NCBI RefSeq assembly: GCF_024171645.1
Contig: NZ_JALKAC010000011.1
Span: forward strand, 124,001-188,000
Direction of reading: 5' to 3'
From: Flavobacterium sp. HSC-32F16
GTDB lineage: Bacteria; Bacteroidota; Bacteroidia; Flavobacteriales; Flavobacteriaceae
Length of the DNA: 64,000 nt
The position numbers and the translations under genes are program-made. This document shows, piece by piece, positions 35,593 to 44,005 of this stretch. Position 1 is the first letter of the stretch. Each line of letters starts with the position of its first letter. Under the pieces are notes generated by a model. It searched no databases and had not been told where the DNA came from. It worked only from the letters and a program-made list of their open reading frames with translations.

Positions 35593-35787
35593 GTGATATG
35601 TTTTTTTATGTAAAAATACAAAAAAACTATGCGTGCACAATAAATTGATAATACTTTCTGAAAGCACCAACAAAATCAATACTTACGAATGATTTTCAAC
35701 TATTTAAACCTTGATATCCAATTTTAATTTTGTTAAAATTATGTTAATATTTGGTACTATGCAAAACAAGATACTGTCTTTTAGATA

Positions 35788-35795
35788 TATATTTG
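35788..35795 (+). promoter_or_regulatory. -7 promoter box for the DUF4870 gene
   Basis: TATATTTG, 28 nt before ATG 35824. Confidence 0.6.
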
Positions 35796-35823
35796 CATAA
35801 GAAATTACTATATACTTTTAATC

Positions 35824-36306
35824 ATGCAATCAACAACACCACTAATCATGGAAAAATCATCAGAAAAGAATACTTCGGCATTCACACATTTAAGCGTATT
35901 AAGTCAATATATTATACCGTTTGGGAATTATATTTTCCCAGTCATAATCTGGTCAAGCTACAAAGACAAATCAGAGTTTGTAGATCATCACGGAAAACAA
36001 GCTTTGAACTTTCAGTTAAGTTTATTGCTTTACACGTTAATCTTAGCTTTAATCGCAATCCCGGTTTTTGTTACGGTTTTTTTACAAAACCTTCCAATCG
36101 AAGCTGTTTTTAATGACAATGAAGATTTCTACATCAGAAATTTCAATTTTGAGGGAAACATTGGCCTTTTAAGTATTGGAGCTACGGCAGTAGTACTTTT
36201 TGGACTTTTAAAATTTGTTGAATTCTTTTTAGTGATTTATGCTTCGATAAAAGCTTCAAACGGAGAATTATACAAATATCCGCTAACGATTTCTTTTATA
36301 AAGTAA
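35824..36306 (+). CDS. DUF4870 family membrane protein
   Basis: A 160-residue inner-membrane protein. DUF4870 features: HLSVLSQYIIPFGNYIFPVIIW, KDKSEFVDHHGKQALNFQLSLLLY, and late helices LLKFVEFFLVIYASIKASNGELYKYP. About four membrane helices (25-45, 65-95, 115-140). The family is widespread and of unknown function. ATG 35824 and 35848 are both possible; the former is kept. A CRP-like or PadR link is not seen, but the envelope-type PspC cluster is the next on the same strand. Confidence 0.85.
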   Translation: MQSTTPLIMEKSSEKNTSAFTHLSVLSQYIIPFGNYIFPVIIWSSYKDKSEFVDHHGKQALNFQLSLLLYTLILALIAIPVFVTVFLQNLPIEAVFNDNEDFYIRNFNFEGNIGLLSIGATAVVLFGLLKFVEFFLVIYASIKASNGELYKYPLTISFIK

Positions 36307-36320
36307 TTAAGGTTTAGGAA

Positions 36321-36345
36321 GCACTTCGACTTCGCTCAGTGTGAC
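36321..36345. repeat. Short dispersed-type element GCACTTCGACTTCGCTCAGTGTGAC
   Basis: A 25-nt GC-rich tract, GCACTTCGACTTCGCTCAGT followed by GTGAC, in an AT-rich gap. I recall this word as a common intergenic element in Flavobacteriaceae; only one copy is seen in this window, so the repeat status rests on memory. Confidence 0.4.
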
Positions 36346-36380
36346 AGTAACCTAAAAAGATTAAAAGTTCTTATAAAATA

Positions 36381-36467
36381 CGGGAGTCCTAGCCCTGATA
36401 GAAGTGGAAATCCTTTTGTGCCGGGGTTCGGCACAAAAGATTGAAACGAATAGCAGGAAACAGCTCC
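36381..36467 (+). ncRNA. Structured RNA candidate resembling the Flavo-1 motif
   Basis: A compact GC-richer element in the 240-nt gap before the PadR gene. It can form a closing GGAG/CTCC stem (36383-36386 with 36464-36467), an inner CCTG/CAGG stem (36394-36397 with 36454-36457) and a perfect 11-bp hairpin (36413-36423 with 36429-36439, loop GGGTT). Conserved-looking single-stranded words TAGCCCTGATAGAAGTGGAA and GAATAGCAGGAAACAGCTCC lie on both sides. From memory this matches the Bacteroidota Flavo-1 RNA motif; I could not run a covariance search. The strand is uncertain because the hairpin is symmetrical. Confidence 0.5.
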
Positions 36468-36475
36468 AAAAAAAA

Positions 36476-36507
36476 CAATCAATCATCAATCAATCATCAT
36501 CAATCAA
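36476..36507. repeat. CAATCA/AATCATC short tandem repeat
   Basis: CAATCAATCATCAATCAATC continuing ATCATCAATC: seven imperfect units, 45 nt before the PadR start. It could be replication-slippage prone, but no reading frame or known operator is involved. Confidence 0.55.
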
Positions 36508-36546
36508 AAAACGAATTGTTCAATCTAAAAAAAACAAAATGAAATT

Positions 36547-36879
36547 ATGAACATTGAAAACACAAAAGCACAGATGCGCAAAGGTGTTCTTGAGTTTTGC
36601 ATCTTATCTGTTCTAAAAGAAAAAGACGCATATACATCTGAAATATTAGACACTTTAAAAAACGCAAAATTACTAGTTGTTGAGGGAACAGTTTATCCGC
36701 TTTTAACTAGATTGAAAAACGACGGTTTACTAAATTATCGATGGGAAGAATCGACATCCGGGCCGCCTAGAAAATACTATGGATTAACCGAAATAGGACA
36801 AACATTTTTAAACGAACTTAGCGGTACCTGGACAGAATTGTCTGACGCTGTAAATCTAATCACCAATCAAAATCAATAA
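36547..36879 (+). CDS. PadR-family transcriptional regulator
   Basis: A 110-residue winged-helix repressor: QMRKGVLEFCILSVLKEKDAY, then EGTVYPLLTRLKNDGLLNYRWEES and PPRKYYGLTEIGQTFL, all standard PadR signatures. Class II-type short form without a long C-terminal helix bundle. It precedes the PspC-domain gene with 3 nt between them, so the two are co-transcribed and probably autoregulated. PadR/PspC pairs are common in Bacteroidota and probably respond to envelope or cationic-compound stress; the inducer is unknown. Confidence 0.92.
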   Translation: MNIENTKAQMRKGVLEFCILSVLKEKDAYTSEILDTLKNAKLLVVEGTVYPLLTRLKNDGLLNYRWEESTSGPPRKYYGLTEIGQTFLNELSGTWTELSDAVNLITNQNQ

Positions 36880-36882
36880 GTC

Positions 36883-38610
36883 ATGAACAAAACAGTAAAT
36901 ATTAACTTAGGCGGTATGTTTTTTCACATCGATGAAGATGCATATTTAAAATTGACACGCTATTTTGACGCTATAAAACGATCACTTAATAACTCATCTG
37001 GTCAGGATGAAATCATTAAAGATATCGAAATGCGTGTTTCTGAATTATTAACAGAAAAACAAAAAAGCGAGAAACATGTTGTTGGACTGAAAGATGTTGA
37101 CGAAGTGATTGCAGTAATGGGACAGCCTGAAGATTACCGAATTGAAGACGAAGAAAGCACAAATCAGTCTTTTAACAGCGGCACAAGAAGACACAAAAAA
37201 TTATATCGCGATAAAGAAAATGGTATGATTGGCGGTGTAGCAACTGGATTGGGACATTATTTTGGAATTGATGCTGTATGGATTAAAATCGTATTCTTAA
37301 TATTTGTTTTTGCAGGTTTTGGAACTGGAATTTTAGCGTATTTCGTTCTTTGGATTGTAACGCCTGAAGCCATTACAACTTCTGAAAAACTAGAAATGAC
37401 AGGTGAACCGGTTACGATTTCGAACATCGAAAAAAAAGTGCGTGAGGAAATTGATTCATTATCTGACAAGTTCAAAAATGCAGATTACGACAAAATGGGA
37501 AATCAGGTAAAGTCGGGAGCTGGGAGAATAAGTAGTTCATTTGGAGATTTTATCATGACGGTTTTTAAAATTTTTGCTAAGTTTTTAGGTGTTATCTTAA
37601 TTATAGCGGGAATCTCGACTTTGATCATGTTATTAATTGGAGTTTTTACTTTGGGAACTAATATTTTTGTTGACTTTCCTTGGCAGAACTTTGTTGAAGC
37701 AGGAAATTTTACTGAATATCCAATCTGGTCATTTGGTTTATTAATGCTTTTCGCTGTTGGAATTCCGTTTTTCTTCTTGACACTTTTAGGATTTAAATTG
37801 TTATCTCCAAACTTAAAATCAATTGGAAACATTACAAAATATACGCTTTTAGCAGTTTGGATTATAGCAATTGCCATTTTAATCAGTATTGGAATTAAAC
37901 AGGCAACTGAAATTTCACACGATAATAAAATAATCGAGAAGAAAGTTTTAAGTATCCAGCCAACTGACACCTTATTTGTAAAGTTCAAATACAGTGATTA
38001 TTACGCAAAAAGCTTAAATCATTATAGAGACTTTGAGTTCGTTCAGGATTCTGCAAACAACGAGTTGATATATTCTAATGATGTACGCTTACACGTTTTA
38101 CATACAGATGAGCCTGCTCCCTTTATTCAAATTGAAAAAAGCGCAAGAGGAAACTCTTTTACAAACGCTAAAAAAAGAGCAGAAAAAATTAATTACAAAT
38201 TTGAAATTAACGGAAATCATTTAATTTTGGATAATTATTTTCTTACAGACATAAAAAATAAATTTAGAGGACAAGAAGTTGACATTTACCTGTATTTACC
38301 AGAAGGACAATTGCTTAAACCAGATGCTTCGGTTAAAGATTATTACAATTCTGATGATGATTTCTTTAACTTAAATTACGATGGTAATTACAATTATAAA
38401 GTTGAAGGTTCGAAAGTAAAATGTCTGGATTGTCCTGTAGACAACACTGACAATGATAATGAGAGCGATTCTGACGAAGTAAATACAATTGAAAATGATA
38501 CTGTAAAAGAGGTTTCAATTAAAATTAATGGAAAAGAAGTTTTAAACGGTAAAAAAACCAAAGGCAGATTAACTACAGATAAAAATGGAGTTATAATTAA
38601 AATTAACTAA
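36883..38610 (+). CDS. PspC-domain membrane protein
   Basis: Inner-membrane protein of 575 residues. Residues 1-85 form a helical cytoplasmic domain (IDEDAYLKLTRYFDAIKRSL, IEMRVSELLTEKQ, DVIAVMGQPEDYR) of the kind found before PspC. The PspC domain is at about 105-168 (YRDKENGMIGGVATGLGHYFGIDAVWIKI in outline). Further hydrophobic segments lie near 225-255, 275-300 and 315-340, and a beta-rich C-terminal region (about 370-575) with DUF2807-like features follows, ending VLNGKKTKGRLTTDKNGV. Co-transcribed with PadR, and followed by two DUF2807 genes (11 nt to the first). Probably an envelope-stress sensor; inference. Confidence 0.88.
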   Translation: MNKTVNINLGGMFFHIDEDAYLKLTRYFDAIKRSLNNSSGQDEIIKDIEMRVSELLTEKQKSEKHVVGLKDVDEVIAVMGQPEDYRIEDEESTNQSFNSGTRRHKKLYRDKENGMIGGVATGLGHYFGIDAVWIKIVFLIFVFAGFGTGILAYFVLWIVTPEAITTSEKLEMTGEPVTISNIEKKVREEIDSLSDKFKNADYDKMGNQVKSGAGRISSSFGDFIMTVFKIFAKFLGVILIIAGISTLIMLLIGVFTLGTNIFVDFPWQNFVEAGNFTEYPIWSFGLLMLFAVGIPFFFLTLLGFKLLSPNLKSIGNITKYTLLAVWIIAIAILISIGIKQATEISHDNKIIEKKVLSIQPTDTLFVKFKYSDYYAKSLNHYRDFEFVQDSANNELIYSNDVRLHVLHTDEPAPFIQIEKSARGNSFTNAKKRAEKINYKFEINGNHLILDNYFLTDIKNKFRGQEVDIYLYLPEGQLLKPDASVKDYYNSDDDFFNLNYDGNYNYKVEGSKVKCLDCPVDNTDNDNESDSDEVNTIENDTVKEVSIKINGKEVLNGKKTKGRLTTDKNGVIIKIN

Positions 38611-38621
38611 TACCAAAAGCC

Positions 38622-39356
38622 ATGATAAAAATAATCATTCATATCACCAAATTTGTTATTGCAACAATTACAGCATTACTTTTTGCTTCATGTAATTTAA
38701 ACATGAATACAATTGAAGGAAGCGGCAACGTAACCACTGAAAAAAGAACAGTTCAGGGAGATTTTAAAAACGTTAAAGTAAGCAACGCCATAGATTTAGT
38801 TATAGAGCAGGGTGATAATTATGAAGTTGTTGTCGAAGCTGATGATAATCTTCAAAAAGATATAATTACAAAAGTTGAAAACGGAACATTAGTAATTAGA
38901 TGCAAATTCAATTCTTTCCGTAATATTACCATGAAAAAGGTAACGGTAAAAATGCCGTCAATTGATAAAATAGAAGCTTCGAGCGCATCAACTGTTTTAG
39001 GCAAAAACCTGCTTCACGGAGAAAGTATAGAATTAGAAACATCGAGTGCAGCATCAATAAATGTAAATACTGAATTTGATACTGTATCTTGTCATGCAAG
39101 CAGCGGAAGCTCTATTGATATTAAAGGAAAAGCATTGAAAGTTAAAACTTCAGCATCAAGCGGTTCTTCTATTGAAGCCGGAAATTTATTTGCTAATGAT
39201 GTAGATGCAGATGTTTCAAGCGGAGCAGTTACAAAAGTTCATCCAATCTTGAGCCTTAAAGCCGAGGCAAGCAGCGGCGGGAATATTAATTATGACAATG
39301 TTCCAAAAACAATTGACAAAACTGCAAGTTCAGGAGGAAGCGTCAATCAAAGCTAA
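38622..39356 (+). CDS. DUF2807 (head GIN domain) lipoprotein
   Basis: Exported 244-residue lipoprotein (..LLFASCNLN, Cys near residue 24). From residue 35 the DUF2807/GIN domain: GSGNVTTEKRTVQGDFKNV, IDLVIEQGDNYEVVVEADDNL, then short repeats rich in Ser/Ala (IEASSASTVLG, HASSGSSIDIKG, SASSGSSIEAGN, DVSSGAVTKV) that should form a beta-helix. The function is unknown. It is 11 nt after the PspC gene, so the cluster is PadR-PspC-DUF2807, and another DUF2807 gene follows. A terminator-like hairpin follows at 39382-39411. Confidence 0.88.
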   Translation: MIKIIIHITKFVIATITALLFASCNLNMNTIEGSGNVTTEKRTVQGDFKNVKVSNAIDLVIEQGDNYEVVVEADDNLQKDIITKVENGTLVIRCKFNSFRNITMKKVTVKMPSIDKIEASSASTVLGKNLLHGESIELETSSAASINVNTEFDTVSCHASSGSSIDIKGKALKVKTSASSGSSIEAGNLFANDVDADVSSGAVTKVHPILSLKAEASSGGNINYDNVPKTIDKTASSGGSVNQS

Positions 39357-39381
39357 TACCTTTAAGTGTTAAATATAAAAG

Positions 39382-39411
39382 AAATCATTCATCAAAAGTG
39401 GATGATTTTTT
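39382..39411 (+). terminator. Weak terminator hairpin after the first DUF2807 gene
   Basis: AAATCATT (39382-39389) can pair with GATGATTT (39401-39408), one G-T pair, followed by T6. It overlaps the edge of the next -7 box. Confidence 0.5.
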
Positions 39412-39419
39412 TATATTTG
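39412..39419 (+). promoter_or_regulatory. -7 promoter box for the second DUF2807 gene
   Basis: TATATTTG, 21 nt before ATG 39441, placed directly after the T-run of the preceding hairpin. Confidence 0.55.
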
Positions 39420-39440
39420 CTAAAATCAAATCTAGAATTA

Positions 39441-40301
39441 ATGAAAAAAAATACAGCACTACTACTTTTACTTTTAGTTACAACATTAACTTTTGCTCAA
39501 AAAAGAGAGAAAGTAAAAGGATCAAAAATTGTAACTACATCTATTAAAGAAGTAGGAAGTTTTGATGCACTCGAAATCGATGATAACTTAGAGGTTTATC
39601 TTGAAAAGGGAGAAAAAAATGAAATGAAAATTGAAGCCGATGACAATCTTCACGAAATCATCTCGATGGATTTAAGAGACAAAACGCTTCGTTTATATAC
39701 AGCTAAAGAAAGTACTATTTTTAAAAAGCTTTCGGTTAAAATCACCTATACAAGTTCTTTAAAAAAGGTAATTGCAAAAAATGATGCTGTAATTTATGCG
39801 ATTCAGGAAGTGCAGTTAGATGACATTACTTTTAATAGTGTAGATTATTCTAAGTTATATCTGAATGTAAATTCAAAAAAATTCAATTTAATTGCAGATG
39901 ACAAATCAAAAACAGAATTAAACTTAAAAACAGAAGACGGAAGCTTACAGTTAAGCAAAAATGCTTCTATTAAAACATTGGTTTCTGCCATTAAATTTAA
40001 ATGTGATTTGTACCAAAAAGCCAATGCAACTATTGAAGGAATTGCAGAAAAAGCCACTATTCGTTTAGACAACAATTCGGTTTTTACAGGAACAAAGTTT
40101 ACTTTAAAAGATGCGAATTTAACAACAGAAGGCTCTTCCATTGCCACTATTTTATCTGAAACCACTATAGCAATTGCAGCTGGAGACAAGTCTGAAGTTT
40201 CATTATTTGGTGATCCGAAAATAGAACTTACACGCTTTAGCGAAGAAGCAAAACTGATTAAAAAACCAGGCGCAGTAAAGGCAAAAACAACGACATTGTA
40301 A
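39441..40301 (+). CDS. DUF2807 (GIN domain) exported protein
   Basis: A 286-residue protein with a signal peptide (1-20, ..LTFAQ). It carries the same GIN-type domain as its neighbour: GSFDALEIDDNLEVYLEKGE, NEMKIEADDNLHEIISMDL, then repeating beta-strands (VIYAIQEVQLDDITFNSVDY). Less Ser-rich than the upstream DUF2807 protein. ATG 39441 was chosen as it gives a signal peptide; a GTG at 39366 would add 25 residues. Probably a secreted/periplasmic partner in the PadR-PspC cluster, though with its own promoter. Function unknown. Confidence 0.85.
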   Translation: MKKNTALLLLLLVTTLTFAQKREKVKGSKIVTTSIKEVGSFDALEIDDNLEVYLEKGEKNEMKIEADDNLHEIISMDLRDKTLRLYTAKESTIFKKLSVKITYTSSLKKVIAKNDAVIYAIQEVQLDDITFNSVDYSKLYLNVNSKKFNLIADDKSKTELNLKTEDGSLQLSKNASIKTLVSAIKFKCDLYQKANATIEGIAEKATIRLDNNSVFTGTKFTLKDANLTTEGSSIATILSETTIAIAAGDKSEVSLFGDPKIELTRFSEEAKLIKKPGAVKAKTTTL

Positions 40302-40340
40302 ACTTTTAAAACTATTAGAATCTAAAAGGTAATATAACGA

Positions 40341-40375
40341 AAAAGTCCCATTTTAATAAAATGGGACTTTTTTCA
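40341..40375. terminator. Bidirectional terminator between DUF2807 and trxB
   Basis: A long palindromic stem (40341-40355 with 40357-40371) flanked by A-run and T-run. Confidence 0.85.
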
Positions 40376-40422
40376 TATTTATTGTTTTCATGTTCAGCAG
40401 CATCAAAACTAAAACTTTAAGT

Positions 40423-41370
40423 TTATTCCTTAGAAGCTAGATATCTTTCAGCATCAAGCGCAGCCATACATCCTGTTCCGGCAGCAGTAATTGCCTGACG
40501 GTACACATGATCTGCAGCATCTCCAGCTACAAAAACACCTTCTACATTTGTTTTAGATGTTCCTGGAGTATTTATGATATATCCTGTTTCGTCAAGGATG
40601 ATATAATCTTTAAAAATATCTGTATTTGGTTTGTGACCAATTGCTACGAAAAATCCGGTTGCAGGAATTTCGATAACTTCTCCTGTAGTTTTATTTAATG
40701 CTTTAATAGCATGTACTACATTGTTATCTCCCAAAACTTCAACAGTATCGTGATTCATTAAGATCTCGATATTTTCAGTTTTGCGAACGCGTTCTTCCAT
40801 AATCTTAGAAGCTCTGAATTTTTCGCTTCTTACTAACATCGTTACTTTTTTACAAAGTTTAGATAAGTAATGTGCTTCTTCACAAGCAGAATCCCCAGCT
40901 CCAACAATCACTACTTCTTGGTTACGGTAGAAAAATCCATCACATACAGCACAGGCAGAAACTCCTCCTCCCATATTTAAATAGTGCTGTTCTGACGGTA
41001 ATCCTAAATATTTAGCCGAAGCACCTGTAGAAATAATTACAGTTTCGCAGTGTAATTCGATTGAATCATTAATCCAAACCTTATGAATTCCACCCGAAAA
41101 ATCAACTTTTGTAGCCCAGCCATCACGAATATCAGCACCAAAACGTTTTGCTTGTTCTTGTAACTGTACCATCATTTCTGGTCCTGTAACACCATCAACA
41201 TAACCCGGAAAATTTTCTACTTCATTTGTTGTCGTTAACTGACCTCCAGGCTGCATTCCTTGGTATAAAACCGGATTCATGTTTGCTCTGGCAGCATAAA
41301 TAGCGGCAGTGTATCCTGCAGGGCCAGAACCTATAATAAGGCATTTAATTTTTTCGATTGTATCTGACAT
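40423..41370 (-). CDS. trxB: Thioredoxin reductase (NADPH)
   Basis: Flavoenzyme that reduces thioredoxin with NADPH, cytoplasmic, 315 residues. FAD-binding GSGPAGYTAAIYAAR (about 14-28), redox-active CAVCDG (Cys about 139/142), the NADPH-binding IVGAGDSACEEA, and C-terminal FVAGDAADHVYRQAITAAGTG. Length is normal. ATG at 41370 (MSDTIEKIK) was chosen; codons to 41397 give an unlikely MHHKKTIHI extension. A TACATTTG -7 box lies 25 nt upstream. Monocistronic. Confidence 0.97.
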   Translation of the reverse strand: MSDTIEKIKCLIIGSGPAGYTAAIYAARANMNPVLYQGMQPGGQLTTTNEVENFPGYVDGVTGPEMMVQLQEQAKRFGADIRDGWATKVDFSGGIHKVWINDSIELHCETVIISTGASAKYLGLPSEQHYLNMGGGVSACAVCDGFFYRNQEVVIVGAGDSACEEAHYLSKLCKKVTMLVRSEKFRASKIMEERVRKTENIEILMNHDTVEVLGDNNVVHAIKALNKTTGEVIEIPATGFFVAIGHKPNTDIFKDYIILDETGYIINTPGTSKTNVEGVFVAGDAADHVYRQAITAAGTGCMAALDAERYLASKE

Positions 41371-41394
41371 AATGTGTATTGTTTTTTTGTGATG

Positions 41395-41402
41395 CAAATG
41401 TA
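41395..41402 (-). promoter_or_regulatory. -7 promoter box for trxB
   Basis: The minus strand reads TACATTTG, 24 nt before ATG 41370. Confidence 0.6.
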
Positions 41403-41505
41403 AACTTTATTATAAAAAATAACGCCGAAAATAAATCTGAAATAGCTATGTTGAAATAAGTTTTATTTATTTTCATTTTTTCCTTTTACAAATCAAATTT
41501 ATTTA

Positions 41506-41513
41506 TATCTTTG
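41506..41513 (+). promoter_or_regulatory. -7 promoter box for tRNA-Pro
   Basis: TATCTTTG (TAnnTTTG), 33 nt before the mature tRNA 5' end. Confidence 0.65.
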
Positions 41514-41546
41514 CATCCGCTTTCGGGCAGTACAGCAAAACATCTT

Positions 41547-41621
41547 CGGGGTGTAGCGTAGCCCGGTTATCGCGCCTGCTTTGGGAGCAGGAGGCCGCAG
41601 GTTCGAATCCTGCCACCCCGA
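41547..41621 (+). tRNA. tRNA-Pro (anticodon TGG)
   Basis: Cloverleaf recognisable by eye: acceptor CGGGGTG (41547-41553) pairs with CACCCCG (41614-41620), discriminator A at 41621. Anticodon stem CCTGC/GCAGG encloses the loop TTTGGGA with anticodon TGG. The T-arm holds GGTTCGAATCC. CCA is not encoded. It reads all or most Pro codons via UGG. A -7 box precedes and a terminator follows. Confidence 0.97.
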
Positions 41622-41622
41622 C

Positions 41623-41660
41623 AAAAGTCTTTTCATTTACTTGAAAAGACTTTTTTTTTT
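41623..41660 (+). terminator. Rho-independent terminator of tRNA-Pro
   Basis: A 13-bp stem (41623-41635 with 41642-41654) and a run of ten T. Confidence 0.85.
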
Positions 41661-41760
41661 GCAATAACTCAACTGACATTAGAACAGTTATCTCATCCCG
41701 ATTAAAATCGGAAAGACAGGTTCTCCCGAAAGCTTTGGTGAAAATCGCAGCCTATGTTGA

Positions 41761-41805
41761 AAAAGAAAACCTCTGAAGACAATCTATCTTCAGAGGTTTT
41801 CTTTT
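41761..41805. terminator. Terminator for the beta-helix gene
   Basis: An 18-bp stem (41761-41778 with 41788-41805) with a 9-nt loop, flanked by A and T runs; it serves the minus-strand gene that ends at 41825. Confidence 0.85.
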
Positions 41806-41824
41806 CAAAATAACTATATCCTAT

Positions 41825-44005
41825 TTATTTTTCCATATCAATATACGCAGGATATGATTCTCTATTGGGTAAAATAAATTCTTCATCATAAGCCTGTGCA
41901 CCTTCTCCATTATTATATAAAGACACACGTTTTACACCGGTTGCTGTACTTCCCCCTGTACCATTAATAACATTTTGAATATTCCCTGAACCTGCAAAAC
42001 GAGTAATACACATTTTTTCGAGTTTCACATTCGGGTTGTTAGGTACTTCAAATGCATTTTTCTTATTCACCTTATCATCTGTTCCTGTAAAAACTGCATA
42101 AGACCCCATTCCTATAGTATGATGTTCTTTTACAGTGTTAGCTACTTTAAATGCAGCATAACCATCAACCTTACCTCCCTGACTACTCCAGCTTGATTGG
42201 TTTGGCGCATCGTAAGGCGGTTCGTTTTGAAAGAAATAAGTCCTGCCTCGTTCTCCCAGCCATAAAACTTCATACTCTTGATAGTGTTCTGTAAAAAGAG
42301 CATAAAGCGTAACATCATTACCAGCAACTATAAGTCCATTTTTGCATCTGTCTCTCAGCCAGCGTGCATTGCCGCCTTTCTGCGAACCATGATCGGCGCG
42401 CCATAACCAGAAATGATCACCCACAACATTGTTACTATTTATCTGCATAGAAGCCTCAATCTGAATGTTTTTTGACTGAACTCCTCCAACTCTGCAAGTA
42501 ATATCTGCAAGTAAAAGAGGGTCTGAAGCATGATCTGCATTTGCTCCTTCATTACCAATTCGAACCTGATAAGTTGTACTATTAAATGAATCCATAAGAA
42601 GTCCTGCAATAACAATTCCGTCCTTATCATCAGCATAAATACATCCCCAAGTATTTTTTTCAGCAGGCTCCAGCGTTACAGAAGCTATACCAGCTCCCAA
42701 TAATATCGCTCCTTTCCTATTCACCTGAATAGGAGCACTTAATGAGTAATGTCCTGGAGTAAAAAACACATTTTTACCCGCTTTTAATGCATTATTAATT
42801 TCTATATCAGTATCGCCTTCTTTTGCTACAAACCATTGTGTAAGCAAATCCTGAATTTTACCTTTTCCCATATCTTTTGATGACCAAGAAACTCCCACTC
42901 TGTCTTTTTGCCAAGCCGGAACAAATACTTTGTATTCACCATCATCATCTATAAAAAGAAAAGGCTTTTCTCTAATAATAGGTGTGGCCGGAACTGGAGA
43001 ATTAGCTTCATCTGCTTGCGGAGGATTAACACATCCCTGCCAAACCATATTATAAGAACCTCCCATTGCTCCTGAACCCGAAGGAAAAACAGTATTTCTG
43101 GTATACCATTGCTGTTGTCCGCCCCAATTGGGCCTGGATGATATATAATGCGTGTCGGCAATAAAACCGCCGCTTCCCCAAAAGTTATTGCTTCCAACAT
43201 CTGAAATATATTTCGAAGTATCGTCAATCAATAGTCTCCTTGCACTGGTTGACTGAGAAACGGTCCAGGCAAAATCACGCATCACTTCTACATTTTCCAT
43301 AGAACGCCAAAAGGTACAAGTCGCATTCGCTCCACCCGAAAGATGGGGCCTTGTAAAAACAGAACCTAATTTAACATCTGAAGGCACTTTACCTAAACCT
43401 CCAATATGAGAATAGAAACCCAGCTCTATGGAGTTTGCCTCTGCTGCTGATGCAGAACCTGATCCACCTGAATCGTAAGTTTGTTTATTAATATTTGCCT
43501 TAAAATAATAAGCCTGACGTTTTGTTGTCCATTCTCCATCTGCTCCGCCCAAACCAATAGATCGAAATTGCGAATTAATTTCATTTCGTGCCGTTTCTGC
43601 TTTTTCGTATTTTCTATCATAGAAATACATGTTATCGCCAAAAATTTGATTTTCGAGCGAAATTATCACAACTGCAGATCCACGAGTAATCTTATAATAA
43701 TTTTCATATTTATCTGCATTTGGCTTATTATCTGTAAATATCAATTTAGAAGTCGAGCCCAAAGCTGCGAAATTTGTCGCCATACGACTGCCTCCTCTGG
43801 TAATTACATAATTTCCGGAAGAACCAAAAGCAGACCACGATAAGGTTATGCTGTGTTTCTTTTTATTATAAACAATTTTGCTTTCCGTTTTTTTCTCCTG
43901 TATTTTTTGGTCAAAAGAAAAAGGTGAAACAAAACTGCATAGAATCAGCATAAACACAAATGCTCTAAATACTGAAATCACTTTTTTACTCATAAGAATG
44001 TTCAT
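41825..44005 (-). CDS. Large exported beta-helix protein, GH55-like
   Basis: A 726-residue exported protein. After a signal peptide (hydrophobic about 10-28) come parallel beta-helix repeats. The sequence ATCTFWRSMENVEVMRDFAWTVSQ (abbreviated), GSGGFIADTHYISS, QQQWYTRNTVFP, EKPFLFIDDDGEYKVFVPAW, AGKNVFFTPGHYSLSAPIQV, DHFWLWRADHGSQKGG and TYFFQNEPPYDAP resembles the actinobacterial and fungal proteins often mislabelled as adenylyl cyclase or coagulation-factor proteins that fold like GH55 beta-1,3-glucanases. Catalytic residues cannot be assigned. Start: ATG 44005 (MNILMSKK) is preferred to 44053; 43993 is an alternative. A polysaccharide-active enzyme is likely but unproven. Confidence 0.65.
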   Translation of the reverse strand: MNILMSKKVISVFRAFVFMLILCSFVSPFSFDQKIQEKKTESKIVYNKKKHSITLSWSAFGSSGNYVITRGGSRMATNFAALGSTSKLIFTDNKPNADKYENYYKITRGSAVVIISLENQIFGDNMYFYDRKYEKAETARNEINSQFRSIGLGGADGEWTTKRQAYYFKANINKQTYDSGGSGSASAAEANSIELGFYSHIGGLGKVPSDVKLGSVFTRPHLSGGANATCTFWRSMENVEVMRDFAWTVSQSTSARRLLIDDTSKYISDVGSNNFWGSGGFIADTHYISSRPNWGGQQQWYTRNTVFPSGSGAMGGSYNMVWQGCVNPPQADEANSPVPATPIIREKPFLFIDDDGEYKVFVPAWQKDRVGVSWSSKDMGKGKIQDLLTQWFVAKEGDTDIEINNALKAGKNVFFTPGHYSLSAPIQVNRKGAILLGAGIASVTLEPAEKNTWGCIYADDKDGIVIAGLLMDSFNSTTYQVRIGNEGANADHASDPLLLADITCRVGGVQSKNIQIEASMQINSNNVVGDHFWLWRADHGSQKGGNARWLRDRCKNGLIVAGNDVTLYALFTEHYQEYEVLWLGERGRTYFFQNEPPYDAPNQSSWSSQGGKVDGYAAFKVANTVKEHHTIGMGSYAVFTGTDDKVNKKNAFEVPNNPNVKLEKMCITRFAGSGNIQNVINGTGGSTATGVKRVSLYNNGEGAQAYDEEFILPNRESYPAYIDMEK

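Noticed and set aside
35751-36113. 120-codon frame overlapping the DUF4870 gene
   Set aside because: Shadow of DUF4870 in another frame, with no conserved feature.
37503-37988. 161-codon antisense open frame within the PspC gene
   Set aside because: It lies wholly opposite a strong PspC coding frame, has Ile/Lys-rich composition set by the AT-rich complement and no recognisable domain.
42949-43227. 92-codon and neighbouring frames (42142-42636, 43426-43843) inside the beta-helix gene
   Set aside because: Alternate frames of a clear 726-residue protein; no independent evidence.
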